In this document: positions 26,921 through 37,311 of the stretch, in pieces
Layout of the letters: every line of letters begins with the position of its first letter
How positions within the stretch are numbered: position 1 is the first letter of the stretch
From: FEN-1219 sp963744305
GTDB taxonomy: Bacteria; Pseudomonadota; Gammaproteobacteria; Steroidobacterales; Rariloculaceae
Assembly (NCBI GenBank): GCA_963744305.1
Contig: CAVUTF010000021.1
Coordinates: forward strand, 1-64,000
Direction: 5' to 3'
DNA length: 64,000 bases
Notes under the pieces: model-generated
Told to the model about the DNA's origin: nothing
Database searches by the model: none
What the model saw: the letters and a program-made list of their open reading frames with translations, nothing else
Program-made: the position numbers and the translations under genes

Positions 26921-28604
26921 TAGCGGTGCTCGTGCTGAGCGAGCTCTCCGGTCGCGTAGACGACCTTGCCGCCGACCATCGTGAGCAGCGACTCGATGCT
27001 GCCGATCTCGTCGACGGGCACAGTCAGGTAGTCCTTCGATAGCACGGCGAGATCGGCGAGCTTGCCGACCTCGAGCGAGCCCCGCACGTCGTCATCGTGC
27101 GAGAACCATGCGCTGCCGAGCGTGTAGAAGCGCAGCGCGTCGAGACGGCTCGGCGTCTCCTCGGGCCCGCGGATCGAGTTGCCGCTCACGGTCTTGCCGT
27201 CGAGAAACCACTGCAACGCCGTGAACGGGTTGTACGACGCAACGCGATGCGCATCGGTGCCGGCACCGATCGCAACGCCGAGCCGCTGGCCCGTCACGAC
27301 CGGCGGCACGCGCCGCGCGGCGTCCGCGCCCTGCTGGCGTACGAATTGGTCGCCGCCGAAGTACATCGCGTCCTGCACGGTCCAGCCGACGCCGAGCGCC
27401 GCCATGCGCTCGAGCGTTTCTTCCGATGCGTCGTTCAAGTGCGCGATCGACCAGCGCAGCTCTGCGATCGGCGTCACGCGATTCACCTGCTCGAAGATCG
27501 TCAGCAGATGATCGACGGTCGAGTCCGGTCCCCAGTGCATCGTCAGGGTCATGCCGCGATCGGCGGCCCATTTCACGACTTCGTAGTAGTGCTGTTTCTG
27601 CGTCGCGGTCGGCTCGGGGTTGTTGTTCATTGCAACCGTGATCCGCTCGCCAAGCCCGTTGAAGTGCAGCATGTCGTCGCCGAAGCCCATCGGCAGCAGC
27701 GCCGTCAGGCTCTTGAACTCCTCGAGCTCCGGAGCCCGCGACCTGACCGTTCAAGCTATAGGCGATCCGCACGGTCATCTCGCCGCGCCGCCACACGTCG
27801 AACAACGCCTGATAGTCCGCGGCGAGCAGGTTGTTGCCGCCCGGATCCATCGCGCCGGTCATTCCGAGGCGATTGAGCTCGCGAAAGAACGCCTTCGTGC
27901 CTTCCACCTGCTGCTCGAACGTCGGCTTCGGCAGCCGATCGAACAGCGCGACGATAGCGGCGTTGTTGCCGCTGATCGCGCCCGTCGAGCGGCCACCGGC
28001 GTCGCGCTCGATTTTCCCGCCCGGCGGCAAGTCGGCGTCGCCGCGAATGCCGAGCTTCGTAAAACCCTCCTCCGTCATCACCACCCAACCGTAGCCGAGC
28101 TGCACGTACACGGGATTGCTCGGCGCGGCGGCCTCGATCTCGGCTTGTGTCGGCCGGCGCTTCTCCGCGAACTGCTGCTCGTTCCAACCGCCGGCGACGA
28201 TGAGCCATGCTCCGGGCGCCATCGTTTTCGCGGCCGCGCTGATCCGCCGCAGCGCCTCCGCGAGCGTCGGCGCCCCGATCCAGTTCACCTCCGTGCTGAA
28301 GCGAGAGCGCGGCGCGGATCGCGTGGAGGTGCGAGTCGATGAGGCCGGGAACGACGGTGTAGCCGCGCAGGTCGATCGCCCGCGTCGCGGGACCCGCGAG
28401 CGCGCGGATGTCGGCCGTGCTGCCGAGCGCGAGAATCTTGCCGTCGCGAATCGCGAGCGCTTGCGGCACGGACAATGCCGTATCGATCGTGACGATCTTG
28501 CCGTTCAGCAGCACGACGTCGGGTGGCTGCGCTCGCGATGTCGGACTGAAGACTGCGAGCGCTGCAGCCAGTAGAGTCCCGACGAGGAAGGTAGGAACAC
28601 GCAT
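26920..28604 (-). CDS. YtcJ-like amidohydrolase, two frameshifts
   Basis: Start ATG 28604 (GGAG upstream) gives a signal peptide ending SRAQPP. The N-terminal part has PGLIDSHLHA; the frame then shifts near 28300, giving NWIGAPTLAEALRRI, and again near 27740 before LLPMGFGDDMLHFNG. The C-terminal half has TMHWGPDSTVDHLL and GAGTDAHR and ends with GSLEVGKLADLAVLSKDY. Length (~560 codons) and order match Amidohydro_3/YtcJ-type enzymes, which hydrolyse unusual amides or carbamates. Both shifts are one base and leave conserved sequence on either side. It ends inside the inverted repeat at 26844-26920. Confidence 0.8.
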
Positions 28605-28671
28605 AGCGGCAGCTCCGTTCAAGCTGCGGCCATGATACCCGCAAGTCGCGGGCGCCAGCGGCGCTGCGCTT

Positions 28672-29665
28672 CTACGCGGGCGGCGCAATCGACTCCGCGA
28701 GGATCTCGTACGAGCGCAGCCGCGCCCGGTGATCGTAGATCGCTGCGGCGACGATGAGCTCCTCGGCCCGCGTGAGCTCGACGAAGCGCGCAAGCCCGTT
28801 GCGAACAGTATCGGCCGAGCCGACGAACGAGCATGCGAGCATCCGCTGCGCCTGCGCCTTCTCGAGCGGCGACCAATAAGTCTCGATATCGTCGATCGGC
28901 GGCTGGAGCCGACCGCGCGCGCCGCGCAGCAGATTCGTGAAGCCCTGCTGCACCGACGTGAAAAGCCGCCGGGCCTCCGCGTCCGTGTCGGCCGCGATCA
29001 CGTTGACGCCCACCATCGCATACGGCCCGTCGAGCTGCTCCGACGGCCGAAACTGCGCGCGATAAACCGCGAGCGCATCGTGAAGCGCATCGGGCGCGAA
29101 ATGCGATGCGAACGCGTACGGGAGCCCAAGCGCCGCGGCGAGCTGTGCACCGTACAAGCTCGAGCCCAGGATCCAGAGCGGCACGTTGAGCCCGGCGCCC
29201 GGCACCGCTTGGACGGCTTGGCCGGGCTGCGTCGGCCCGAGAAACGCCTTGAGCTCGAGCACGTCCTGCGGAAAGGATTCCGCGGCGCAGAGGGTCGCGG
29301 CGCAGCGCCCGCACCGTGAGCTGATCCGTGCCCGGCGCGCGGCCCAAGCCTAGATCGATCCGGCCCGGATAGAGCGACTCGAGCGTGCCGAATTGCTCGG
29401 CAACGACGAGCGGCGAGTGATTCGGCAGCATGATCCCGCCTGCGCCCACGCGAATCGTGCGAGTGCCGCCCGCAACGTGACCGATCACGATCGATGTCGC
29501 GGCGCTCGCGATCCCGACCATGTTGTGATGCTCGGCGAGCCAGAAGCGTCGATAGCCCCAGCGTTCGACATGCTGCGCGAGATCGAGCGTGTTGCGCAGC
29601 GCGTCGGCCGGCGTGCAACCTTCCGGAACGAATGCAAGATCGAGAACGGACAGCGGGATCGACAT
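28672..29665 (-). CDS. LLM-class flavin-dependent oxidoreductase, one frameshift
   Basis: The N-terminal ~125 codons start LSVLDLAFVPEG and include YRRFWLAEHHNM and GGIMLPNHSPLVVAEQFGTL, standard bacterial luciferase-like sequence. The frame shifts near 29280 within ALRRD, and the second half runs from LELKAFLGP through PLWILGSSLYGAQLAAALGL to 28672. Enzymes of this group (MsnO8-like) use reduced FMN from a partner reductase. The substrate is unknown. It is divergent from cydA, with an 80-base gap. Confidence 0.82.
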
Positions 29666-29744
29666 CGCGACAATCTAGTAGGGCGCATCCTGCGGCGCAA
29701 TGACGCACGCGCGCTGCGCGCGGATCTCGTAAAATTCACACATC

Positions 29745-31127
29745 ATGCCCGAGGCCCTGCTGCTCGCCCGCATCCAGTTCGCGTTCACGATCTCGTTTCA
29801 CATTCTGTTTCCTGCGTTCACGATCGGCCTTGCGAGCTGGCTCGCGATGCTCGAGTTTCTCTGGCTCAAGACCGGGAAGCCCGCCTACCAGAGCCTGTAT
29901 CGCTTCTGGCTCAAGATCTTCGCCGTGTCGTTCGGCTTGGGGGTCGTATCGGGGCTCGTGATGAGCTTCGAGTTCGGCACGAACTGGAGCGAGTTCTCGA
30001 AGGCCACGGGCAACGTGCTCGGGCCGTTGCTCGGCTACGAGGTGCTCACGGCTTTTTTCCTCGAGGCCACGTTTCTCGGAATCATGCTGTTCGGCGCCGA
30101 TCGCGTCGGCCGACGCATCCACTTCTTCGCGACCTGCATGGTCGCGCTCGGCACGCTGATTTCCGCGTTCTGGATTCTGGCTGCGAGCAGCTGGATGCAC
30201 ACGCCGGCCGGCTTCACGTTACGCGACGGCGTCTATTATCCGGAGAGCTGGCTCGCGATCGTGTTCAATCCGTCGTTCCCGTACCGGTTCGTGCACATGA
30301 CGCTGGCCGCGTATCTCACGACCTGCTTCGTCGTCGCGGGCGTTGCGGCGCGGTACCTCAACCTCGGCCTGTTCCCGCAGCGCTCGAAGCTCATGCTCCA
30401 GCTTGCGATGGTGTTCGCGAGCATCGTCGTGCCCCTGCAGATCATCGCGGGCGACTTGCATGGCTTGAACACGGTCGAGCACCAACCTGCGAAGATTGCG
30501 GCGCTCGAGGCGCATTGGGAAACGCGCACCGGCGCGCCGCTGATCCTGTTCGCGTGGCCGGACGAGGCCGCGGAGAGTAATCGCTTCGAAATCGCCGTGC
30601 CGAAGCTCGGCAGCCTGATCCTGCACCACGACGTCAACGCGCAGGTCACGGGCCTCAAGGCGTTTCCGCCGAACGAACGCCCGCCCGTCGCGTGGCCGTT
30701 CTACTGCTTCCGGATCATGGTGGGCATCGGTCTGCTCATGCTCACGGCGGGCTGGTGCGGCCTCGTGCAGCTCGTGCGCGGCAAGCTCGTCGAGACGCGG
30801 TGGCTCCTGAAAGTCCTGCCGTGGATGATCCCGGCCGGCTTCGTCGCCCTGCTCGCGGGCTGGTTCACGACCGAGATCGGCCGGCAGCCGTATGTCGTCT
30901 ACGGGATGATGCGCACGGCCGAGGCCGTGTCGGCGGTCCCCGGAGCGAGCGTCGCTACGACGCTCGCGCTCTTCCTCGGAGTCTACGGCGGCATCTTCGG
31001 CGCGGGCATTTATTACATCGTGCGGTTGATCCGCAAAGGACCGCTCGAGATCGAGCCGGCGGGGCACGGCACGCCCGCTCGCCCAATGAGCGTGGCCGAC
31101 GAGCCGCTCGAGGAGCTACGCGCATGA
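29745..31127 (+). CDS. cydA: cytochrome bd-type quinol oxidase subunit I
   Basis: A 460-residue membrane protein with nine predicted helices. His19 (FTISFHILFPAFTIG) is the high-spin haem b ligand. FGTNWSEFSKATG and WFTTEIGRQPYVVYG are conserved in all CydA proteins. The Q-loop is short, as in the cyanide-insensitive CioA branch rather than E. coli CydA. With CydB it oxidises quinol and reduces oxygen to water with high affinity, without pumping protons. It overlaps cydB by four bases (ATGA). No cydX-like gene is visible after cydB. Confidence 0.95.
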   Translation: MPEALLLARIQFAFTISFHILFPAFTIGLASWLAMLEFLWLKTGKPAYQSLYRFWLKIFAVSFGLGVVSGLVMSFEFGTNWSEFSKATGNVLGPLLGYEVLTAFFLEATFLGIMLFGADRVGRRIHFFATCMVALGTLISAFWILAASSWMHTPAGFTLRDGVYYPESWLAIVFNPSFPYRFVHMTLAAYLTTCFVVAGVAARYLNLGLFPQRSKLMLQLAMVFASIVVPLQIIAGDLHGLNTVEHQPAKIAALEAHWETRTGAPLILFAWPDEAAESNRFEIAVPKLGSLILHHDVNAQVTGLKAFPPNERPPVAWPFYCFRIMVGIGLLMLTAGWCGLVQLVRGKLVETRWLLKVLPWMIPAGFVALLAGWFTTEIGRQPYVVYGMMRTAEAVSAVPGASVATTLALFLGVYGGIFGAGIYYIVRLIRKGPLEIEPAGHGTPARPMSVADEPLEELRA

Positions 31128-32128
31128 GCGGCGAGTGGCTGCCGCTCGTCTGGCTCATCGTGATCGCATTCGCGATCTTCATGTACGTGCTGCTCGACGG
31201 GTTCGTGCTCGGGACCGGCATCCTGTTCTCGTTCGTCGGCAGCGATGCCGAACGCGACACGATGATGACGTCGGTCGCGCCGATCTGGGACGGCAACGAG
31301 ACTTGGCTCGTGCTCGGCGCGGGCGGCCTATTCGCGGTGTTTCCGCTCGCGTACTCGGTCGTGCTGCCGGCGTTGTATCTGCCGTTCATGGTGATGCTGC
31401 TCGGCCTCGTGTTCCGCGGCGTCGCATTCGAGTTTCGCTTCAAGGCTACGCGGCGCAAGAAGGTGTGGGACCGCGCGTTCCAGTGGGGATCGGTGGTCGC
31501 GACGTTCGCGCAAGGCGTGGTGCTCGGCGCGTTCGTGCAGGGCTTCGAGCTCGAGGGTGCGCGGTACGTCGGCGGCGCGTTCGGCTGGCTCACGCCGTTC
31601 GGCGTCGTGACCGGCGTTGCGCTGCTCGCGGGCTACGCACTGCTCGGCAGCACCTGGTTGATCATGAAGACGACGGGCGAGCTCGAGGCTTGGGCGCGGC
31701 GTGTTTCGTCACGGCTGCTGCTCGTCGTGCTAGCGCTGATCGCGGCGATCAGCGCGTGGGTTCCGTTTCTCGACAACGACATCTCCCAGCGCTGGTTCTC
31801 GTTGCCGAACTTCTACGTGCTGTCGCAGGTGCCTCTGTTGACGATCATCTGCGGATATTGGCATTGGCGCACGACGCGCCGCCGCGGGCACGTGCTGCCG
31901 TTCCTGCTGACGATGGCGTTGTTCATGCTCGGCTACGCGGGTCTTGCGATCAGCCTGTGGCCGAACATCGTTCCGCACGAGATTCCGTACTGGGAAGCGG
32001 CGGCGGCACGGTCGAGCCAGGAGTTCTTCTTGGTCGGCGTCGCGATCACGCTGCCCGCGGTGCTCTTCTACACGGCGTACTCGTACTACGTGTTCCGCGG
32101 CAAGATCGTGCGGCCGCTCGGCTACTGA
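31124..32128 (+). CDS. cydB: cytochrome bd-type quinol oxidase subunit II
   Basis: A 334-residue protein with about eight membrane spans, starting in the ATGA overlap with cydA. The family start VWLIVIAFAIFMYVLLDGFV and the segment APIWDGNETWLVLGAGGLFA are diagnostic for CydB/CioB. It pairs with CydA to form the oxidase. The C-terminus (TAYSYYVFRGKIVRPLGY) is complete. It is convergent with the DsbA-like gene, leaving 32 bases between stops. Confidence 0.95.
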   Translation: MSGEWLPLVWLIVIAFAIFMYVLLDGFVLGTGILFSFVGSDAERDTMMTSVAPIWDGNETWLVLGAGGLFAVFPLAYSVVLPALYLPFMVMLLGLVFRGVAFEFRFKATRRKKVWDRAFQWGSVVATFAQGVVLGAFVQGFELEGARYVGGAFGWLTPFGVVTGVALLAGYALLGSTWLIMKTTGELEAWARRVSSRLLLVVLALIAAISAWVPFLDNDISQRWFSLPNFYVLSQVPLLTIICGYWHWRTTRRRGHVLPFLLTMALFMLGYAGLAISLWPNIVPHEIPYWEAAAARSSQEFFLVGVAITLPAVLFYTAYSYYVFRGKIVRPLGY

Positions 32129-32160
32129 GCGGCAATGAGCTCGTTGCACACTCCTTGACC

Positions 32161-32811
32161 TCAGTGAACCGCGGCTGCGGCCCGTTGCTGCAACTGCGTG
32201 CCGAGCCACTGCGCGAACCCGGAAGGATTCGAGGCAAACTGGTGATGCTGCACCGGAAACCATTCCTCTCGGACCTGCAGAACAAACGTCGGAAAGCCGC
32301 CTGAGCCGATTCGGGCCATGAAGCGCTGCGTCGCAGCGACGTGCTCATCGACCGGCACCGAATCGAGAGCCGCCGCGAACTCTGCTCGAGCGAGTCCGCA
32401 CTCGACCGCAATGTCGCAGAGCACGTCGCGCTCGACGACCCGGCGCCCCTGCTCGTAGTGGGCGTGCTGGATCGCTCTCAACATCGGCAGGGCGCTGCGG
32501 CGATCGAGGGACTGCGCGGCGAGCACGGCCGCGATCGTCGGCCGGGACTCGAGCACGAGCGTCGGATCGAGGAGCAGCCCCGAGAGATACGCCTGGCCGA
32601 ACGGCTGACCGCTGATCTGCGCGATCCTTGCGTCGGCGTCCCGAATATAGTGGCGCATCTCGGGCGGAAGGTGCGTCGGCTTCGGCCAAAGCCCACCCGC
32701 GTGGAGCTCGAGCTTGAGGTCGAGGACGGTGCCCGCCGCGCGCACGAGCGGCTCCGCACCGTAGCACCAGCCGCAAAGCGGGTCGTAGATGTAGTGCAAG
32801 ATCGCAGGCAT
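32161..32811 (-). CDS. DsbA-family thioredoxin-fold protein
   Basis: About 216 residues from ATG 32811, seven bases after GGAG. The active site DPLCGWCYGAEP has the CxxC of DsbA-type proteins. GGFPTFVLQ near the end contains the cis-proline. There is no signal peptide, so it is cytoplasmic, closer to the FrnE/HCCA-isomerase branch than to periplasmic DsbA. It follows the old yellow enzyme gene by 81 bases on the same strand. Confidence 0.85.
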   Translation of the reverse strand: MPAILHYIYDPLCGWCYGAEPLVRAAGTVLDLKLELHAGGLWPKPTHLPPEMRHYIRDADARIAQISGQPFGQAYLSGLLLDPTLVLESRPTIAAVLAAQSLDRRSALPMLRAIQHAHYEQGRRVVERDVLCDIAVECGLARAEFAAALDSVPVDEHVAATQRFMARIGSGGFPTFVLQVREEWFPVQHHQFASNPSGFAQWLGTQLQQRAAAAVH

Positions 32812-32892
32812 GCATCGACTCCGTCGGATAGCGTCGAATTCTGACACTACCACAAACGCGCGCGGCCGCATCCGCGCGCACGGGCTCCGCTG

Positions 32893-33958
32893 TTACGCCG
32901 CCCGCGCAGTCGGATAGTCGACGTAACCGAGCTCGCCCGGCGTATAGAAAGTATCCGGCCGCAACGGATTCAGCGGCAGATCGTTCGCCAGGCGATGCGG
33001 CAGGTCGGGATTCGCCAGGAACGCGCTCGCAAACGCGGCGAGGTCCGCAAGCCCCGCCGCGAACGCGGCTTCGGCTTTCGACTTGTCCAAGCCGCCGTTG
33101 ACGATCAAGGTGCCACCGAATGCATTCTTCAGCGCGCGGTTCAATTCCTCGCCGACGCCCGAGTAGTTCACGAGATGCAAATACGCGAGCTGCGAGCTCG
33201 CCGAGCTCGCGCGCGAGCCGCTCGTACTGCTGCGGCGTGTCGTTGTGTCTCGCCATGTCGTTGAACGTGCCGAACGGCGAGATGCGGATCGCCGTCCTGC
33301 CGGCGCCGATGGCATGCGCGATCGCGGCCGCGACTTCGACCGCGAAGCGGTTGCGGTTCTCGAGAGAGCCGCCGTATCGATCGCTGCGCTTGTTCGATCC
33401 GGGATTCAAGAACTGCTCGATCAGATAGCCGTTCGCGCCGTGGAGCTCGACGCCGTCGAAGCCTGCTTCCATCCCGTTCCGCGACGCCGCGACGAACTGC
33501 GCGATCACGCTCGCGATCTCGCCCGTCGAAAGGGCGCGCGGCGTCGGGAACGGCTGGAGCCCCGCTTGATCGGTCCACATCTGGCCGGCCGCGGCTATCG
33601 CCGAGGGCGCGACGGTCTCCGCGCCCTTGGGCAAGTTGTAATAATGAGTGATCCTGCCCGTGTGCATGAGCTGGAGAAAGATCTTCGCTCCGCCTGCGTG
33701 AGCGGCCGCCGTCACTTTCTTCCAGCCTTCCGTCTGCGCAGCCGAGAACGCGCCCGGGATGCGTGCATACCCCAACGCGTTCGGCGCCGGCGCCGTGCCT
33801 TCGGTCACGATCAGGCCCGCGCTCGAGCGCTGCCCGTAATACTGCGCCATCAAATCGTTCGGCACATTACCGATCGCGCGGCTGCGCGTCATCGGCGCCA
33901 TCACGAATCGATTGCGCAGCGTGAGATCACCCAGCGAGTACGGCTCGAACAGCTTCAT
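32893..33958 (-). CDS. old yellow enzyme (alkene reductase), one frameshift
   Basis: Start ATG 33958 follows TTAAGGA. Conserved OYE blocks: LRNRFVMAPMTRSRA, FLQLMHTGRITH, VELHGANGYLIEQFLNPGSN and SDRYGGSLENRNRF. The frame shifts near 33196; the C-terminal quarter continues AYLHLVNYSGVGEE, VNGGLDKSKAEA and ends YVDYPTARAA. About 354 codons, normal for NemA/YqjM-type enzymes. It binds FMN and reduces activated alkenes, N-ethylmaleimide or nitro compounds with NADPH. It probably shares a transcript with the DsbA-like gene. Confidence 0.88.
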
Positions 33959-34028
33959 GCATATTCCTTAAGTTATAACCATCGTCAAACCCAACCTTCC
34001 CTTTCGCAATCGCGAGCGCCCCGCCAGC

Positions 34029-34394
34029 TCAGCGCACGCGTGCGGCGTCGCGCGCGAGCCGCTCGGCGTTCTCCGCGGTACGGCGCCCTTCGGCCGCCTC
34101 GCGCAGCGCGTTGTCGGCCTGCCGCTCGACCCTCTGCAAGTCGCTGCTCAAACGATCGACTGCACGCTCGAGCTGCTCGATGCGGCTCGCGAGCGCGACG
34201 TCGGAACCGGCGAGCGCGCCCGGCGCAGCCGAGCCGCGCCCCTGCACGCGCTTGTCGAGATCCGCCAGCGCGCGCTCGAGCGCGACGACGCGCTCTTCGG
34301 TAGTGGGTTCGTTCGCCGGCTGCTGCGCGCCGGCGAACGAGCTCACTGCGAGGGCGGGCACGAGCGCAGCGATGAGATAGCCCAATTGTTTCAT
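34029..34394 (-). CDS. small periplasmic coiled-coil protein
   Basis: About 121 residues from ATG 34394. A signal peptide ends SFAGAQ. The rest is a heptad-rich helix (RVVALERALADLDKRV and RIEQLERAVDRLSSDLQRV) interrupted by a short Gly/Ala/Pro link, so a dimeric or trimeric coiled coil is expected. The end is rich in Arg and Glu. It does not match a family I can name. It lies 57 bases after the LpxR gene on the same strand. Confidence 0.6.
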   Translation of the reverse strand: MKQLGYLIAALVPALAVSSFAGAQQPANEPTTEERVVALERALADLDKRVQGRGSAAPGALAGSDVALASRIEQLERAVDRLSSDLQRVERQADNALREAAEGRRTAENAERLARDAARVR

Positions 34395-34451
34395 AGCCGT
34401 CACCCGTTGAGTGGTGTTTCGCGAAACGGTCAGCTTACGCGCCTCGGCCGG

Positions 34452-35522
34452 CTAAAACTGCTGGGTGACGCCGATACTCGCCCAAGTGAAATCCCGCGAT
34501 CCCGATCCGTTCTCGATCTCGTCCGTCTGGCGGCGCACCGTATAGCTCACGCTAACGCCATTCTTCAGGACCGTGGTCACGCCGACCCACGCTTCGAAGA
34601 GCCCGCGGCTCAAGCGCGCCGAGGAGTATTCGACGTCGCTGTCCCGAAATTGTCCTTGCAAGAAGCTGTTGTAGGCGCGAGCACGGAGCCTCAGGCCGGC
34701 ATCGAGAATGAACTCGCGACGGCCGGATGGCGCAAGGGCGCCGGCCGCCACTGCCGGCTGACCCGCGTACTCCGAGAAACCGGGCGGCGCGCTCCACCAC
34801 GGCAGCCGCGCCCCGCCGACGCGCAGCGCGATCTCGGCGCTAGCCTCGGTCACGTAACCCACGCTCGCGCCGAGCCCATAGCGCACATCGAACGGCCGCG
34901 CGCGGAGCGACCCGACGGGAAGAAGCTGCTGCCGCCGTACGGCATAGCGAAACGTCGGCTCTCCGCCGTCCGAGATCTGGTGCGAGTAACCCATGGGCTC
35001 GCGACTACCGATGGCTCTGTGAACGCCGCGATGCACCGTTTCGGCCAGCGGCAGACCAACAACGCCGAGCGTCAGCGTGGATTGATACGCCGTCTCGCGC
35101 GTCGGATCGTGCACGACCTTCGAGCTTGCGACATACGCCAAGCTCGCGTACGGGCGATCATCCGGCAACGGCTCGCTCGCGCTCAGATCTTGCGGCGAGA
35201 ACAGCAGCAAGCCGATGTCCAACGAACGTCCAGCGGGCTCGCCGTCGTCCTCGAGCGCGCTGAACCGCGTGCGATCGTTCGCCCATTCGAGCGCGCGCGC
35301 CAACGACAACGGATGCCGCGCCGCGGCTTCGCCGCCGAGGGACAGCGCAACACCCGCCGTGTAGTCGCGGTCCTCGTCGGCGAAGGCAAATAGATCGTTG
35401 TCCATGTGCACGGTCCAGCTGCGCGGCTGCCGCTCCGTCATCCACTGTTGCTGAACGGCCGCCAGCGCGGGCACGCCAACGCCCCATAGGAGCAAGGTCG
35501 ATAGCACGAGTACGGCGCGCAT
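34452..35522 (-). CDS. LpxR-family lipid A 3'-O-deacylase
   Basis: A 356-residue outer-membrane beta-barrel protein with a signal peptide ending PALAAV and a terminal aromatic (GVTQQF). The conserved LpxR start VHMDNDLFAFADEDRDYTAG holds the calcium-binding Asn/Asp residues, and LPDDRPYASLAYV is the second family block. LpxR removes the 3'-acyloxyacyl group from lipid A in the outer membrane. It lies between the coiled-coil gene and a thioredoxin gene on the same strand. Activity on lipid A is inferred from family membership. Confidence 0.85.
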   Translation of the reverse strand: MRAVLVLSTLLLWGVGVPALAAVQQQWMTERQPRSWTVHMDNDLFAFADEDRDYTAGVALSLGGEAAARHPLSLARALEWANDRTRFSALEDDGEPAGRSLDIGLLLFSPQDLSASEPLPDDRPYASLAYVASSKVVHDPTRETAYQSTLTLGVVGLPLAETVHRGVHRAIGSREPMGYSHQISDGGEPTFRYAVRRQQLLPVGSLRARPFDVRYGLGASVGYVTEASAEIALRVGGARLPWWSAPPGFSEYAGQPAVAAGALAPSGRREFILDAGLRLRARAYNSFLQGQFRDSDVEYSSARLSRGLFEAWVGVTTVLKNGVSVSYTVRRQTDEIENGSGSRDFTWASIGVTQQF

Positions 35523-35542
35523 CGGTGGCTCCCATACGCGCG

Positions 35543-35881
35543 CTAATGCAGCAAAGCCTCGACGCCGTCGCGATACTCTTGCGCCGAGCGCGCGCCGACC
35601 AGAATTCGCCGGATCTCACCATCCGCGATCAGCATGACGGTCGGCACGGAACGCACGCGGTACTCCGCGGCGAGCGCGGCGTTGGCATCGATGTCCACCT
35701 TCGCCACCGTCAATCGGTCGGCGTAGTCGAAGGCTAAAGACTCGATGATCGGCGCGATCGCGCGGCACGGTCCGCACCATGCCGCCGTGAAATCGACGAG
35801 CACGGGTTTCTCAGATAGCAGCACGGTCGTCACGAAGTCGGCGGAGCCGACGTTGCGCGACAGGGTGTCTCTTTGTTCCAT
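35543..35881 (-). CDS. thioredoxin
   Basis: A 112-residue protein from ATG 35881 with a GAGGAGGTC site. The active site is LVDFTAAWCGPCRAIAP and the cis-proline lies in RSVPTVMLIADGE. No signal peptide, so it is a cytoplasmic disulfide reductase. Length is normal for a single-domain thioredoxin. It follows the RND outer-membrane factor gene by 19 bases and may be on the efflux transcript. Confidence 0.92.
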   Translation of the reverse strand: MEQRDTLSRNVGSADFVTTVLLSEKPVLVDFTAAWCGPCRAIAPIIESLAFDYADRLTVAKVDIDANAALAAEYRVRSVPTVMLIADGEIRRILVGARSAQEYRDGVEALLH

Positions 35882-35900
35882 GTCAATGACCTCCTCTTCG

Positions 35901-37286
35901 TTAGCTGTCCGTTTCCCAGCCGCCGCCGAGCGCGCGGTAGATGGAGACGACAGATGCATTCAGATCCGTTTCCGCCGAGGCGACTTCGTCCTCGGCCGCA
36001 AGCACAGTGCGCTCGGCATCGAGCAGGCGCAGGAAATCCAATGCCCCTTCGCGGTACTGAATGCGCGCGAGCTCGGCCGCGCGGCGTGACGCCGCAGCCT
36101 GCTCGACCACGGCGACGAGCCGGAGACGCTCTTGGCCGTAGGTCACAAATGCGTTCTCCGTCTCCTCGAGCGCGCGCAGCACCGTGAGCTCGTAGGCTGC
36201 GAGCGCGCCCTCCGTCCGCGCCTCGGCCGCGACGATGCGCGCGCGCACGCCGTGATCGAAACCGGCCCAGGAGAGCACTGGCGTGAGGCTCCACGCGCGG
36301 CTCGCGGACTCGCCGAGCTGGTCGGCGTCGCCTGCGATGAAGCCGATGAAACCCGAGAGGGATAGCCGCGGGAACAGATCAGCCTTTGCGACACCGATCC
36401 GTGCTGTCGCGGCCGCGAGCGAGCGCTCCGCCGCGCGGATGTCGGGCCGGCGCCGCAACAGCGCCTCGGGCGAGTCCACCGCGAGCGTCGTCAGGTGCGG
36501 CGCGAGCTCCCGAGGCGCAAGCTCGCCGTCGAGTGCACCCGGATTCTCTCCGAGCAGCACCGCCAAACGGTGCGCCGCGATCGATTCCGCTGCCGCGAGC
36601 GGCGGAATGCTCGCTTCGGTCGCGGCGTAGCGCGCGCTCGCGCTCGCGACGTCGAGCTCGCTGCCGCGGCCGAGGTCGAGGCGCACGCGCGTAAGGTCGA
36701 GCGTCTCGCGCTGATTCGAGAGATTGGCTTGCGCCACTTGCAAGCGCTTCTGTGCCTCGCGCAGATCCAGATACGTGTTCGCCACTTCGGCCGCAACGAG
36801 CACCTGCGCGTCGCGCAGGTCGGCTTCGGCGGTTTCGGCATCCGCCGCCGCAGCTTGCACCCCGCGCCGGACGCGGCCGAACAGATCGAGCTCCCACAGC
36901 GTGACGATGCCCACCTCGTAGCTCTCGGCGTCGATGCGCGTCGTCGTGAATCCGGGTTGCTGAGCCTCGCGCTCGTCGTGCACGACTTCGACGGATGCTG
37001 CGGGCCAACGAGTGCGCCGTTGCGCGCCAAGCAGCGCGCGCGCCTCGCTCACGCGCGCGGCAGCGATCCTCAAATCGAGATCAGCCGCGAGCGCGCGCTC
37101 GATGAGGCCGTCGAGCACGGGATCGCCGAACTGCTCCCACCACGCAGCCTCGAACGGCTGCTGCACCACGCCGGCCGGCTCTGCGGCGACGAAGTCGGTG
37201 GCCGGCATCACCGGTGGCCGATAGTCCGGTCCGACGGCGCAACCTGCGACGAGCGCGGCTGCGAGCAACACAAATGGCCTGTTCAT
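35901..37286 (-). CDS. RND efflux outer-membrane lipoprotein (OprM/NodT family)
   Basis: A 461-residue protein with a lipobox (LVAGCAVGPDYRPP). Two repeated alpha-helical/beta-barrel halves match the TolC-like OEP fold; RRPDIRAAERSLAAATARIG and LFPRLSLSGFIGF are family hallmarks. It would form the trimeric exit channel of the tripartite pump encoded just upstream. GAAGGAGTGACTC precedes the start. The gap to the RND permease gene contains the repeat at 37312-37383. Confidence 0.93.
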   Translation of the reverse strand: MNRPFVLLAAALVAGCAVGPDYRPPVMPATDFVAAEPAGVVQQPFEAAWWEQFGDPVLDGLIERALAADLDLRIAAARVSEARALLGAQRRTRWPAASVEVVHDEREAQQPGFTTTRIDAESYEVGIVTLWELDLFGRVRRGVQAAAADAETAEADLRDAQVLVAAEVANTYLDLREAQKRLQVAQANLSNQRETLDLTRVRLDLGRGSELDVASASARYAATEASIPPLAAAESIAAHRLAVLLGENPGALDGELAPRELAPHLTTLAVDSPEALLRRRPDIRAAERSLAAATARIGVAKADLFPRLSLSGFIGFIAGDADQLGESASRAWSLTPVLSWAGFDHGVRARIVAAEARTEGALAAYELTVLRALEETENAFVTYGQERLRLVAVVEQAAASRRAAELARIQYREGALDFLRLLDAERTVLAAEDEVASAETDLNASVVSIYRALGGGWETDS

Positions 37287-37311
37287 GAGTCACTCCTTCA
37301 CTATCGAAATC